Shown piece by piece: positions 23,435 to 35,942 of a stretch of DNA of 64,000 bases. The stretch lies in assembly GCF_010093595.1 (NCBI RefSeq), contig NW_022985447.1, forward strand, positions 163,218 to 227,217, in the 5' to 3' direction. The notes under the pieces are model-generated. The model made no database searches. It saw only the letters and a program-made list of their open reading frames with translations, and was not told where the DNA came from. Position numbers and translations under genes: made by a program. Within the stretch, counting starts at the first letter, position 1. Each line of letters begins with the position of its first letter. This DNA is from Mytilinidion resinicola. Its lineage: Eukaryota; Ascomycota; Dothideomycetes; Mytilinidiales; Mytilinidiaceae.

Positions 23435-26400
23435 TCAAGGTAAGACGCCTGGTGATGGTTCTACATCTACCAACGGACTGTCCGCATGTTTCCGCATCTC
23501 ACCGACTCCGCATTTGTGCGTGCCAAGCACAGTCACCCATCTTGCTCGACGGTTACATATCAGACGCCGCATCGTACAAGGTCGCACCGGCAACATTTGC
23601 ATGGAGCGATAGCTCGAGGACCCATGGCTCTTTTGGAGATGGGTGCGCATCCCGCTAGGCAAAGCCCCGCGGGGGTCTGGCTGTCTGGTTCCACGGATGA
23701 GTCTGGCGACAACCATGGTACGCACTACGTCTAGTGCTGCACTTGGAGTGGCAACGATACCCGAGAGGGGGGATTTACCATGTGCTTTGGCTTTGGAACC
23801 AACTCAGATCGAGCCCGCCCGGCATACATGTCTGATCGGTGCTTGATATCATTGGCTTGCTAAGTTGGAGTGGAAACCGAGCGATTACTAGGACAAAAAA
23901 AGTAATTAATCTGCTCCTCATCTTTAGCCACCAAACTGCAGCCTGTCTAGAATGTATGACGACGCCAAGGGTATGGTGTCTCAAGGGATCAAATGGCGGG
24001 GATATGTAAAGTGACCGCGCTCAGAGTGCTTGACCAGAGTATGCACTAGTAGCATTAGGGATTATATACACCTATTGAAGTCATCATAACCTAAGGGCGG
24101 TGGCCTGTCTGTTACTAGAAAAATGCAGGTTTGCCATGTCTAGTAAGTGTGTACGCTTGTCCATCACTGTCTAAAGTCCTATGAACTTTCATAATTTTGA
24201 AGCTCATCTTTTTCATCGTAACGGTTATCTTATTAATACTCTACATGTGACTGAAGGCCCTGTTATCTAGCCGTCTAGACTTGTCTTTGACTAGTTAATA
24301 AAGAGCTCCAAAGAGAATCATGTCAACCATCTTCCTTCAGTTTAGCTTATATTTCTATGTACCGAGCTGTTGCTCCATTATCATCCTGCTCGTTGGTGTA
24401 CTGACCTGGCGCCTTCTTGGTCTCCAGGATGGCCTTGTCAAGCTCCACGTATGTGCATTTGAACCCCCTTACGAGTGTCTTCCTCGAGGCATTGAGTTAC
24501 TGCTGGTATCGAGATAGAAAGCTTCGAGTCGGGGACGCCGAGGCCGCCGTACGGTGTGTAATAGAGATCCTTAGGATTTGGAATCAGGTTCGACATAGTA
24601 CTGCTACCATAATCTTCGTAAGAATGTGAGGGGTGGGGAGGATGGGTGGGGAACGTACCTAGGCGGCAACGCTTGAGATTGAGATACAGCTGGCGGCACC
24701 GGGGGGCTCGTGGATAGGTATGCTAATAGAGTCGCCGATGCAGGCGCTGATGGATTCGTTGATGAAGGTGTTGCAGATCGAACGGACGGTTGGCAGCACT
24801 GGAGGGAGAGTAGTCCAGCTTTGATTTTAGAGAGAGATAGGGCAATGTCATAGCTGCAAGGTTTAATTCTATATTTAAGAAATTTGACGCGCACAAAGCC
24901 ATCATCATCGGAACAACTTGTCATGAGGTCTCATTTTTTTCGACTCCCGATTCAGAGGGGCATAAGGGCAATGAGCTAGAGAATAAGAAAAGGAGAATAT
25001 TAATGGGGTTGAGGGTCCCGTCAGGACGCCCCCGAACAGAGTTGAAACTTTACACTCGATGGAAAATTACACCAAGGCTAAATGCTCGTGAAGCAGATCT
25101 TGAAGCATGCCGAAGAACCTTTTAGGTCGTAACCTGAATCACGGGGTCGTGATCTTGACATCATGCCCTACTGGCCGTGTCAAGCGGTGCGAACTGGAAG
25201 CTCCGACGCGAACTGGAAGCTACGACGTGAGCTAAATCACGACGTGACGAACCTTACATAGAGACCAGATTCTATGCGATGTGCTAGAGCACTCCAGACG
25301 AAGGCAGAACCTAGATGGGCCATGCCAAGCCCCATTATTTTACGAGCTTCCCCAAGAAGTAAAAGTCTCGGTACTTGATCGCTTGGAGGAAGCCTGGTTA
25401 ACGGGTGGGTGGCTCGCGATAAGTAGAACCCAGGTCCAGCTCAAAACGCACTCCACTACGACCGAGGTTATTATAGCGGAATTCCCTGTGACACCATCGT
25501 AACATTAGGACACGATGCAGCTGCACCCCGCTGAGGACAGCATGCATGGGAAGTAATTTTGGAATATTGTGGCCATGAAACCGCTCAGAGGCCGCGAAAC
25601 GCCGATCTGCTGAGGTTGCGACTTCCCCCAGGCAAGCGAGAATCCATCGGCCTTCCCGCCCGCCGCACGTGCGCGGCATCCGGGGCGCTCCAATCGCGCC
25701 AAGCCCAGAAGTAACCTTAATCCTACGTGCGCCACGATGACGGCTTTTCCCCGACAGGAATGCAGGCGCGAGAGGATCTGCTTATGAGCCAGCGCGGCAT
25801 GGTTTTTGCAGTCGCGGATGTCTGGTATAGCATGTCATTGTGGTGTCGTGATCGCAATCGGGCGAGCAGTTGGATGACGCGCATGCCGTCGGGCCCACTT
25901 GTGGCGCGGTCAGCCATCTCGTTTCAAGCGGCCTGTGGTGGAGGGTGGATGCGTGGTGGATGGCGGAAAAGAGGGCCCATCCCCAAAGCCAGGGCTCCGG
26001 CCGGCCTCCTTTCTGTTCCAGTTGTTCGCTGGCCGGCTGCCGAGTCAGTGTGGGTGTGCTTGGCTCAGACAAACCGTTCCGCAAATCGCGCGCCAGGGCC
26101 GCCGTTCCAAGCCAGGTACGTGCCGCTCGGCCGTGCGTGCGCCAACGTGCAGAGATCCAGTGACCCTCCTAGACAAGCAAGGCGACGCCGCGGGCAGGAA
26201 GGCATGAAGGCAGCAGGGTCGCACCGGGCTGCGCGTGGGTAGTACTGTGACACGGCTGCCGCCGCGCGGGAAGCGGAGCGACATTTGCGTCACGTTGCGG
26301 GCGTACTGCAGCGTCCACCCGGAAGCTGGCGACGGCGCTGTGTGGAGAAGGAGATGCAGATCCGCATCGTCAGACATGAGGACCGGCGAGAGACTCCTCG

Positions 26401-28320
26401 CGGCGCCCCCACCCGCTGCATCCCGGCAGCAGCAGCGGCCTCCCGCGGACGACTCGCGCCGACGAGACGCACGGGTGCATGCCGGCGCAAGGCCCGACCG
26501 GCGGCAGGATGAGGGCATGGCATGGGCAACTGCAGGCGCCGCGGAGGGGGCGTTCGCTGGCGCCGCGGATGCCCAGCTGTCGCTTTCGTTGCCACCGTCG
26601 TACAATACATAGCGCCGTAGTGCCCTAAGCCAGGGGTGGCTATTGTATCACACGAGCCGGCGCGAAGAAGAAAAAAGACCAGTTCAGGGCCCAGAAGAGC
26701 GCGACCAGGCCTGGAGAGATGACAAGATGACAGGGCTTCGCTGGCATGGTGGGCGGTAGCTGATCGCCCCGTAAGGCGCTTCCCGATTCTGACTGGCAGG
26801 CCGGTTATCAACCAGCCTCCACCTCAGCTAAATGAGCCCCGCGCAGCACCCGCATAGAGATCATCGCGTCTGACAGACCTGCGTTTGGCCCGGCAGAACT
26901 GCCTCAAGCGGGCGGAGAGGCAGTGTGACGCCTGGCCGGCGCAGACAGATGCGGCGCACGCCATCGCTCCAGGGAAGCTTCCCAGGCGCCATCACGGCAG
27001 CCGTCTGGGGAGACCAAGGCGCAGTAGACGGCACCCAAAGTGCTGTGTGTGCACCGGCGTGCTACCGTATCGTGTACCGTATCGTGCGGCCAAGGGTCGT
27101 CGATGATGGAAAGGAATGACAGGGCCGTTCGGAGTAATGCTGGAGGCGCAGTAGTCTGCAGGCTGTCAAGGCATCTGGAGGCTCCGAGGCGCGAAGCAAA
27201 GGGCGACAAGAGTGACGAGACGAGGCCGCGCAGGGAAGAGGCTGGACGTTGAGCTGACCGTGCATAAAGCCCACGTGATGCGCATACTCTAGCGGCACGC
27301 AGTTTACTCGCTCCAGAATCTAGGGTCCTTCATACCTTGAACGTCAACTTGTGGAGTATGAAGGGTCTTTTCGCTTTTTGATACTGCGAAAGGGGCTCTC
27401 CATATTGATGCTGTTTCCTGGGCTATGGACACCATCAGCTCCTACTATGAATTATCCTGCTCTGGCCTTACCTTTGTGATACTCTTGATAGGGTGTGTCG
27501 TTATCTGCCGCTGTTCAAAGGGCTTTAGCACGTTCTTGTAGTATGGAGATGTGTAAGCGAGTTGGTTCGAATCTCCCTAGACATATACTGTATAGGAGAG
27601 CTAGATGGGCGATATGTATTTGAGGTCCTACCGCAGAATGCAGTCTCCTAAACTGCCGCACGCACAAAGTAATGCCGGGTTCCAGATTCTTGGTGTGGAG
27701 TCGCAGGTGGCGCTTTGCAGGGGGCCAATGCGGATCGAATCGAACCATGCTCCACAAAGACAAGGGTCGGGTGGGCTAACAGCCTAATCCTGGTCTGGCG
27801 CCTCTCCCTCTCCTTCACGACATTGTGGATGCTCTTGGGCGTGGATTAGGGGAGTTATTCCGTGTGATGAGCCTTCGTCTTCGTTTCCCCCGTTCCCTCC
27901 GCTGCTGCTCTCTCCGCCCAGCCTCACCCTTCACGCTCCCAACGCAGTGCTGCCTCTCCTCACCCACGCCCCAACCCTCCCCTGTGCTGTTTGCCCTTGC
28001 GCTGCCTCTCTTTACACACCCTCTATCTATTTATTCGACGGGGTTCCCGTCCAAGTTGCTGTTCCGGTTGGCTGGTTTCAGCGAGGGGGCGCTCGTTGCT
28101 CAGTATGTATGTCAACCACGGTCTTCCAGAACGACCCAAGGTCATCCCAAGAAAGACAGCCAAACTAATCGTACCAGCGCCCGATCCGTCAACGTATAAC
28201 TACACCTCTCCCGCACTCCTGCGCGCCCCGCCTCCCACCGTCGGCCTCCACGCCGAGCATTCGTCGGTCAGGATCGTCTGATCTGACTTGAGGCCACTGC
28301 ACGTCTCTACCTCCTATTAG
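23435..28320. other. 4.9-kb region without a supported gene
   Basis: 23.4-25.2 kb is moderately AT-rich with only short frames. About 25.6-27.3 kb is GC- and CpG-rich with many overlapping open frames on both strands, none protein-like, which is expected from base composition. The last ~500 bases before SSN6 are CT-rich with several short upstream ATG frames, consistent with a long 5' leader. Confidence 0.45.
25189..25226. repeat. 19-bp tandem duplication
   Basis: GCGAACTGGAAGCTCCGAC is followed directly by GCGAACTGGAAGCTACGAC, differing at one position. No gene context. Confidence 0.7.
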
Positions 28321-31185
28321 ATGGCAAGCCATCAACACCCATCGCCTACTACAGGCATGCCTCCGCATCATGGCCCGCCAGGCCACGCGCAGCCCAACGG
28401 TCATGGCCCAATGCAAGGCCAGGCACCCAAGACTGCGTCGGATTACCTGCGCAACCTCAACGAGTCGGTCTGGGTGCAAATAGGTACGCGACAGAGCTCC
28501 TTGTTATTATCGCTCTCCCCTAACGCCGCTAGGCTCGTTGTCCGAGCAGATGCACGATCTCGACGGCGCCATTGGATGCTACGAGCACGCGCTTCGACAC
28601 AATAGCTGGTCAGTGCCGGCCATGAGTGGAATCGCCGGCATTCTGCGAACAAAGGACCAGTTTCCAGCTGCTGTCGAGTACTTGCGCACAATTCTCAAAG
28701 TCGAGTCCACTAACGGCGAAATTTGGGGGAGCCTCGGTATGCGTCCTCTCGTCCCGTGACCCTGCAAGTGATTGACCATGTATCTCCACAGGCCACTGTT
28801 ATCTCATGATGGATGACCTGCAGCAAGCCTACTCGGCATATCAGCAGGCGCTCTACCATTTGAATGATCCAAAGGTAAACAACAAATTCATCAACAACCT
28901 CGCGACACTGCTGACAGCAACCGCCAGGAACCGAAATTGTGGTACGGGATTGGCATTCTGTACGATCGGTATGGCTCGCTCGAGCATGCCGAAGAAGCCT
29001 TCTCTCAAGTCATGCGTATGGAGCCAAACTTCGAAAAGGCAAACGAGATCTATTTCCGTCTCGGGATAATTTATAAACAACAACAGAAATTCCAACAAAG
29101 CTTAGAGGTATGAATTCGCCAAGCTAATACTAAGAACCCGGGCTAACTTTCTTGCAGTGCTTCCAGTACATTGTCACGAACCCCCCACGGCCTTTGACCG
29201 AGGAGGATATTTGGTTTCAGATCGGACACGTATATGAACAACAGAAAGACGTAAGTGTCAGATTGTTGTCCTCACGGGATTCGCCTTAACATTCGTTCAG
29301 TACGATTCCGCAAAGGAAGCCTATCGAAGAGTTCTTGATCGTGACCCAGCTCATGCGAAGGTCCTCCAGCAGCTTGGCTGGCTGCATCATCAACAGAGCA
29401 CAAACTACAGCAGCCAGGAGCAAGCAATTGAGTACCTCGAGAAATCAGTCAACTCCGGTATGTATTTCACCATTGATTTTGTCATGTGCCCACCGCTGAC
29501 TGTTTGGCTTCAGACCAGAACGATGCACAGAGCTGGTACCTGCTAGGCCGCTGTTACATGTCGCAGCAGAAGTACCCAAAGGCGTACGAGGCCTACCAGC
29601 AGGCGGTCTACCGCGACGGGAGAAACCCGACGTTCTGGTGCTCAATCGGAGTGCTGTATTATCAAATTAACCAGTACCGAGATGCGCTTGACGCATACTC
29701 CCGCGCGATCCGTCTGAACCCGAATATATCTGAGGTGTGGTATGACCTTGGCACTCTGGTAAGTTTGCTCCGTTTCCTGCATCTTCAAAGAGTATCTGTC
29801 TAACGTGTCTCTAGTACGAATCTTGCAACAATCAGACTGCCGATGCGCTTGACGCTTACCAGCGTGCCGCTGACCTTGACCCTACGAACGTGCATATCAA
29901 AGCGCGCTTGCAGCTTTTGCAGAGCGGCCAAGCCACAAATGGCGTCCCAAATCAGAACAGCCAGCCGATCCCACAAGACGTCCATCCCCAGGCTTACCAA
30001 CCCGCGTCCGTTAACGGGCCGCCGGGAGTACAATGGGGTGCACCGGCTCCTACACAGCCACCCCAAGGACCTCCACCTGCGTTGGCCGGAGGCGAGTGGA
30101 CTCGTCCACTTGCTCAGATCCGCGATCCCCAGCTGCCTCCCCAGCAGCTCAACCCGTACGACCACCGAGACGGCATCCGTCCTTCCAATCAGCATGGACC
30201 TCGACCCGTCAGCCCTAGACAGGAGCCGTTGAGGCAATATCAGGAGCCTCCGCGCCCTAACCCACCTGCGCCTCCCCGCCGCGGATTGTCTCCCTCGCCA
30301 AAGACACACAGTGTTGCACCAAGCTTGTACCATGGCCCGCCTCAAATGCCACCCCAAGGACCTCCTACGCAGTCCCAGCTCCAGCAGCATCAACCACCGA
30401 ATCGTATCTCGAATCCAAACTACGGGCCACATGCTCAGAATAGCGTGCCACCTCCACCGCCTCCACCACCCACCAATCTCAACGGTCCTCCTGCGCTAGC
30501 TCCTTTGCCACCGTATGGTCGCCTGAATAGTCCTCCCCCGGAAGTACGACCCATTGTTGAGAATCGACCCCCATCGGCAGGCGGCAATTACCCACCGCAA
30601 CCATACCAGCATCACGCCAACCCATCTTCAGGAGGCGGGATTGCAAGCGGCGCGCCTGCTCCGGCATCTGCTCTTGCGGCAGCCGAGGCCGCGGCCCGTG
30701 ACCGGTCTGATCGAACTCCCACTGTTCCTCCTAAGAGGCTCAGAGATTGGGAGGATGAGAGCCCCCTCAACCAGAAGCCTCCGTCTAATGATGAGAAACG
30801 CCAAAGGATGGAAGAGCCCCATAGCAGACGCCCGTCACCTCCGCAACATAGAATGTCATCTCCTCCGAGACACAGTCCCCAAGACAACCCCGATATGCGT
30901 CGGATGAATGACGGCTATCATCCTTCGGAGGCTGCACATCACCCAACGTCCCTTCCTTCCATCAACGCCACGCAACCAATGCCCCAACCAATGCCTCGTA
31001 TGACAGAGACTCCAAAACAAGAACGACCAGAGCATCATGAGCCGGCGGCGCGTCAGATGGAAGTAGATGAAGACTATAGCGATGGAGCTGAGGATGAGAA
31101 GCGTAACGTTCCAACCAAGTTGGAAAGAGAGAGCCCGCGTGCTGCCACCAACGGAGTGTCGCATGCTCCTACGACGACTGAGTAA
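28321..31185 (+). CDS. SSN6: TPR general transcriptional corepressor Ssn6/Cyc8
   Basis: TPR partner of Tup1 in the global corepressor complex in the nucleus. Eight exons: 28321..28483, 28533..28736, 28792..28874, 28928..29107, 29158..29250, 29301..29457, 29514..29758 and 29815..31185, all phases matching, 831 aa. After a Pro/His-rich start comes a block of about ten TPR repeats (residues ~40-390), for example DLDGAIGCYEHALRHNSWSV, QAYSAYQQALYHL, YDSAKEAYRRVLDRDPAHA and YRDALDAYSRAIRLNPNISE. The remaining ~440 residues are Pro/Gln-rich and disordered with basic patches (VPPKRLRDWEDE), typical of Cyc8/Ssn6 (ssnF, rcm-1 in other fungi). The TPRs contact Tup1 and gene-specific repressors. The introns cut the TPR block at typical short sizes of 49-56 nt. 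Confidence 0.94.
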
Positions 31186-32440
31186 AATGCATTGACTGAT
31201 TATTTGTCTAGCACAGGTTGTTTGTGCTCAAGATGCGGCTTCTGGTTTGACGGCGTTCAAGCAAGCCTACACTCATTGCAACGTCATACGAAGAAGCTTG
31301 CTGCTGGCGGGCCTTTTTGACATTTTAGTCTTCCCTCTTTTGCATATCTGATTTTTCACTACCCCTCATGCCTCCTTGGGCCACGTTTGATGACTTGCCG
31401 GGCGGAAGCATGCTGCTGTTGTTGGGTGATGGCTAGGTGGTTTTTGTCGGTTCTGCTATTATTCTGTCACAAAATGATATCCGCCCCACTTCCTTTTCTG
31501 ACTCCTAAAGTAGTACCAGAGTAAACGAATGTGCAATTTTTTAATTCTACTGCAAATATGTTGTGTTTTCTTCCGTGGTCTGTTTCGGTGAAATGTTTCG
31601 CGTGACCCTAGCTAGTTGGCTAGTTTTCTCTGCCTCTTCTCGTAATCTGCACTGGCTCAGACGTACCCCATTGACCCGCATCGGTGTCTCTCACCAGAGG
31701 CACCATGAAGCCCATGGCGAAAGCCAATAATGTCTATAGCTTTGCATGCCCCTGGTCTCCAAGTTTCCGGATTGGACACAGATCGCGGCGCTGCGCCTGA
31801 GGCCCCACCCCAGCCTCGATACCTGTCCGGCGTTCGAACACCATACAAATATCGGGACTAGAGCACTATTGGATGCCTCGTTGATACATTCATGCAAGTA
31901 AGACGTTTCCTTGATCTTCCTATCGGCGCCATCGCCGCAGTGAGGCTGGAGGCAGCCTTGTAGCCTCGATGGCTTTCATGCAAGGCTGAGATGTGGCGCT
32001 CAAAGCATGTCGATATGGATGTGTGTGCCTGGAGGCTTAGCTTTCATCCGGTAAATTCGAATACTTTCTTCCTCGGCTACTCTTGCGCTGTCCTGATTTG
32101 CTCTTCTGCATTCTTGTCGCCGTGATATGGTCAGTGCCCTTTTCTGAGTCCTCAGCCTCGTCGCCGGCAACGTCCTCGGCATCGTCGACCTCCTCGACAA
32201 CGCCAGCGCCCTGGTCTGCTCTCTAGCGGTGACTCTGCTCGTCCGCATCGGCAGACTCAACGCCACTGTGTTTCTAGAGATTGGGGAAGAGGGAGATGGG
32301 GTAGACGAGTTTGATTGGGTATAAATAGTTCGACTACTACTAGCAAGTCGGTGCAATTTACGGTCGTTTTAATCGAGTTAGTGACATGGATTGCAGTTCA
32401 GATCACTGGGAAAAGGTTAACGTTGACATAGCTGAGAAAT
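31186..32440. other. Region downstream of SSN6
   Basis: The first few hundred bases should be the SSN6 3' UTR. On the minus strand, 32222..32037 contains a charged frame (acidic, then Lys/Arg/Ser-rich with SSRGRKYS) bounded upstream by in-frame TAG codons. It could be a terminal exon or a coding remnant. No start or family was found. Confidence 0.3.
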
Positions 32441-33180
32441 ATAAATGGGAGCCAGTTTGTGCAATTTGCATTCATTCATGGCTTGTTATTGGCATGACTT
32501 GCAAATCAGGCCGTAGAAATAGACGTGTTGAATCGGTGCTATCTGGACTTGATTTTGGTACAGGATTGGCGTTACATCCCAAATCAGGCCAGAGGAAAGA
32601 AGTTGGTTTTGAGATTGCGAGATGTATGAACGGGAGCCAGTCCGTGCGATTTGCGCTCGGTTGTGGCTTGTTATTGACAGACACCCTAAATCAGATCATG
32701 GAAATTATATTGATTTGAATGTTGCATGAAGCATAAACGGGAGCAAGGCCGCTGGCACACACCATTGCCAAAATGGCCTGACATCGGCCTCAGTTTCAGG
32801 CCTTTTGATGAGGCAGGTTGCGTGACACCTCAAATTAGATCTGCGGAAATGGGGTAAATCTCGCACTGTTGAGATGTACAAACGGGATCCAGTCCGTGCA
32901 GTCTCGACTCAGTTTTGGTATGTTATTGGAGCAACACTGTGAATCGGACCTCAATTTAATGAGTGTAAACAGGAGCCAGTCCGGTATCTGAACGTTTTTA
33001 TCAGAGCGGTTACGGGATGACCTTATTCGCGGTACCTTTTGAGACATGAAATTCGTCGCGCTCTGAACCAGACCTTGGACCTGGAGTAGTTATGGCATCA
33101 CTAAGATGTATGTACGGGAGCCAGTCCGTGCGATTTAGACTTGATCCTGGCATGTTATTGGCATGACATGTATATTGGGC
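32441..33180. repeat. Diverged interspersed repeat array
   Basis: A module with the core CGGGAGCCAGTCCGTGCGAT recurs near 32,447, 32,632, 32,738 (poor), 32,883, 32,970 and 33,115 at irregular spacings of about 85-185 bp. The best copies are followed ~25 nt later by TGGCTTGTTATTGGCATGAC-like sequence and then AAATCAGG-like sequence. The 32,447 copy differs from the 32,632 copy by C-to-T and G-to-A changes. There is no coding potential. A further copy lies near 40,448. Confidence 0.65.
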
Positions 33181-33502
33181 TTGCGGCTTTAATCAAACGT
33201 GTTATACTCGAATAGACTCAAGACTAAGAGAAGAACTATAGCTCTTGAAAAGAGGCTTGGAAACGTATTCTCATCTCATTTTCGATACTCTTCCTCTTCA
33301 AAATCACGTGACAAGATGACGCAAATCCATGCCCTGCGAAGCTCCGAATTCCATCCCACAATTCTCAGCAAGCAATACATCAACCTTGAAACCCGGCTAG
33401 AGTCTTTTGTGCTCAGTTTCATCTTCTCCAGAACACGTATCGTGACCAAGAGCTGCTCACCAAACTTCGTGGCACCTGAAAACCACTGCGTCATAAGGCT
33501 TC

Positions 33503-34264
33503 ATGACCAAGATCCCCACCACACCCGCGTCCCGCAGCCTCCAGCGCCTACGACAACGCCTGTATAAAGCTCCACTACTACCGCCTACCTCACTAACCCA
33601 GCTCCTCCCTCGACTCCGCGCCGAATTACACGTCCCCGGTACTGGCACCTCAAACCGCGCAGTCCCAAGTCTAAGACCCACCCTCAACCTCACCACCCGC
33701 CCTTTCACGACAACCTCTCTCAATATGTCCTCCGACGCCGACTACGCCTCCTTCCTGGACAAAGCGAACCAAGACACGGGCGCCAACAAGCCGTCCACGC
33801 AATCGAAGAAGAAGGTCGGGACCAAGTCGGTGGACACAGCGGTGCCCAAGGCGCTGGAGGAGGTGGAAGAATACTATGTATCTGACGCGGATGAGCCGTT
33901 TGAGCCTGTTAGCTTGAAGTATAAGGGCAAGGGGGTGCCGTCGGCTGGTAAGTGAAGTCCAACCCTAATGCCGGCTCGAAGCTGTTGTTTAGACTGCGGA
34001 ATTTCATTGGAGTGGAACTGATGTTGAGTAGATGAGCTCGGGAAGTTGCTGTCGCATGACGAGGTCTCTAGTGTGAGCGAGAAGGAGTTTGATCCTGAGG
34101 GCCAATACAAGAGTGTCTTGGATGCGGTCAAGAAGGCGGGGAGTGGAGAGGTGGGCGTGTTCAGGGTAGAGCATGGGAGCACGAGGGCGGAGTACTATGT
34201 CGTTAGTGTGGACACGAAGGAGGGCAGGCTGGTGGGGTTGAAGGCTCTAGCTGTGGAGTCGTGA
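33503..34264 (+). CDS. Conserved-looking hypothetical protein, possible mitochondrial form
   Basis: Exons 33503..33947 and 34032..34264 join in phase 1 at GTAAGT/GAGTAG to 225 aa. The first ~70 residues are rich in Arg, Ser, Thr and Leu with almost no acids (RSLQRLRQRLYK, PFTTTSLN) and read as a mitochondrial presequence. An in-frame ATG at 33725 (Met75) starts MSSDADYASFLDKANQD, a plausible alternative start. The body has a Lys-rich linker, an acidic segment (ALEEVEEYYVSDADEPFEPV) and a compact C-terminal part with FDPEGQYKSVLDAVKKAG and AEYYVVSVDTKEGRLVGLKA. I do not recognise the family. Codon use and the clean intron support a real gene; function is unknown. Confidence 0.75.
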
Positions 34265-35942
34265 GAAAGGGTAGTGCTTTGGAGTACTGGCGTTGGTGAG
34301 AGAAAGGTGGATTGACACCACTCCCTATCAACTTGAGAGCTGCAACTATGCAGTGGCTCAGCTAGAGGGAACTTGAAACAAACTTAAGCATCACTATCAG
34401 CTCTGTGGTGTTGTTGGGTCGGAGAATTGAACCTTGAGCTGAAGGTAGGGCTGAGCTGAGAGTTGCTGCAGCCAATCACGCTACTGGAATGGTGATTGTC
34501 ATGAATCAACATCACAGTCGGTACTTATAGCATGAGCTATGACTAGAAACTAGGTTTCTGGGCAGAACGCTTGCAGCTGTGAAGTGATCTAAGGTTTGAA
34601 AGCGGGAGCAACTGTGGAAGAACCGTCGGGAATAACAGTGGTCAGATTTTGAGGGCCCATATAAAACTCCACGGCAACGGCACCAGTCAGAGTATAACCA
34701 TAATACCTTTTAGGATGAACCAGTGTCAAATGCCAGATCCTTCGCCAGACCCGCATCCCCCACAGAGCCAAGAAACAACGGCGTTGAGGGAACGGTGGTG
34801 GAACACTCGACAGATCGCCCGAAGGCTTCGCCTCAAGTACGCGTAATCAATGTGCCTGCTACATAACAATCACTGGCTAAAGGCGAGGCCAGTTCCCGCC
34901 GAAGAGCGGCCCCAGGGCTCAGCAACGGGCATATTGAGGGGACCCTGTGCATGGAACAGCAAACCGTGGCGACACAGGTGCCCTCTCGATCTGGCCCGCG
35001 GGGAGTGCCATCATGATTATATAGCTTCGATGCTGAAGCGTGTCTCTTTCCGCATATTCCGTAGATGGCGGCCTCAAAGCGGATCACCAGCACGCAGCAC
35101 GCAGCGGAGCCTCGCTGACCAGTGGGGCCTGGTCAGTAGCAACGGTGGGTGCAGCTCAGGGGCGGCGAGGCTGGAAACAGACTGCCGGTCGCGAGCATAA
35201 CAGGTGTGGCTTGAATTCAAGAGGCGACTGCGGCCAACGGTTTCGTGGGATGAAGGTTGAGAATCCAGAATGGCTCGCAGCGTTGAAACAGCAGTCTTCT
35301 CGCGATGATCTCATGCTCAGGGGATAAAATTAGCTGGCACCAGCGCTGGTCCTGCATTGGCGGCCTGTGGATTTGCCGCTTCTGCAACGCCCCCTGCCCG
35401 TGATTCGCCCACGCCGAGCTATGTCGCCCAGCCCGCCCCTGATGCCAATTTTCGTGCTGCACTCACCGTCCGCTCTCCAATTCATCCCAATTCACTGCTT
35501 CGTCTTTGTGCGCTGTTCGTCCCACCGTCCCTCCCGCCTCCCACTCCCCACCTCCCCGTCGCTCGCTCCCTCGTGCGCTGTCGTTTCCCAGCACGTGTTT
35601 GCCGCGAGCCCCTTCTCCGCCTGCACGGCCTCACCACTCTCTGCACCCCGGTCCGCCAACTCTGGATAGGAGCGACCTGCAATCCCGCCGCTGCTCTCGC
35701 CGTCTCAGCGTCTCTGCTCCTCGACCGGCGCCCTCTCCCATCTCTGACGCCTCCTGGACGACCACTGCTGCAGCCCCGGAGTCGTGAGCCCAGCCTGTTG
35801 CCCGCTGTAACCGCTAGCTACCGCTGGAATTTGACCCTTTGCGACCGACCACAACATCTCTCGTTCGACGCCCTCCGACACCCGCCTCCACTCTGGCGAC
35901 CTCATAGCAGCTCCCTCCAGCTCCCTCCGCCTGTCTGCCAGC
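34265..35942. other. Intergenic region and long leader of KRE6/SKN1
   Basis: 34.3-35.3 kb shows nothing recognisable. 35.4-35.9 kb is C-rich and almost stop-free in several frames, consistent with a long pyrimidine-rich 5' leader of the following gene rather than coding sequence. Confidence 0.4.

Noticed and set aside
24604..24924. 106-codon minus-strand frame with ATG
   Set aside because: Codon pattern shifts between frames, no recognisable domain and no splice partner.
27549..27580. GGTTCGAATC box resembling a tRNA T-arm
   Set aside because: The flanking bases do not form a T stem and no A box, anticodon arm or acceptor stem could be built around it.
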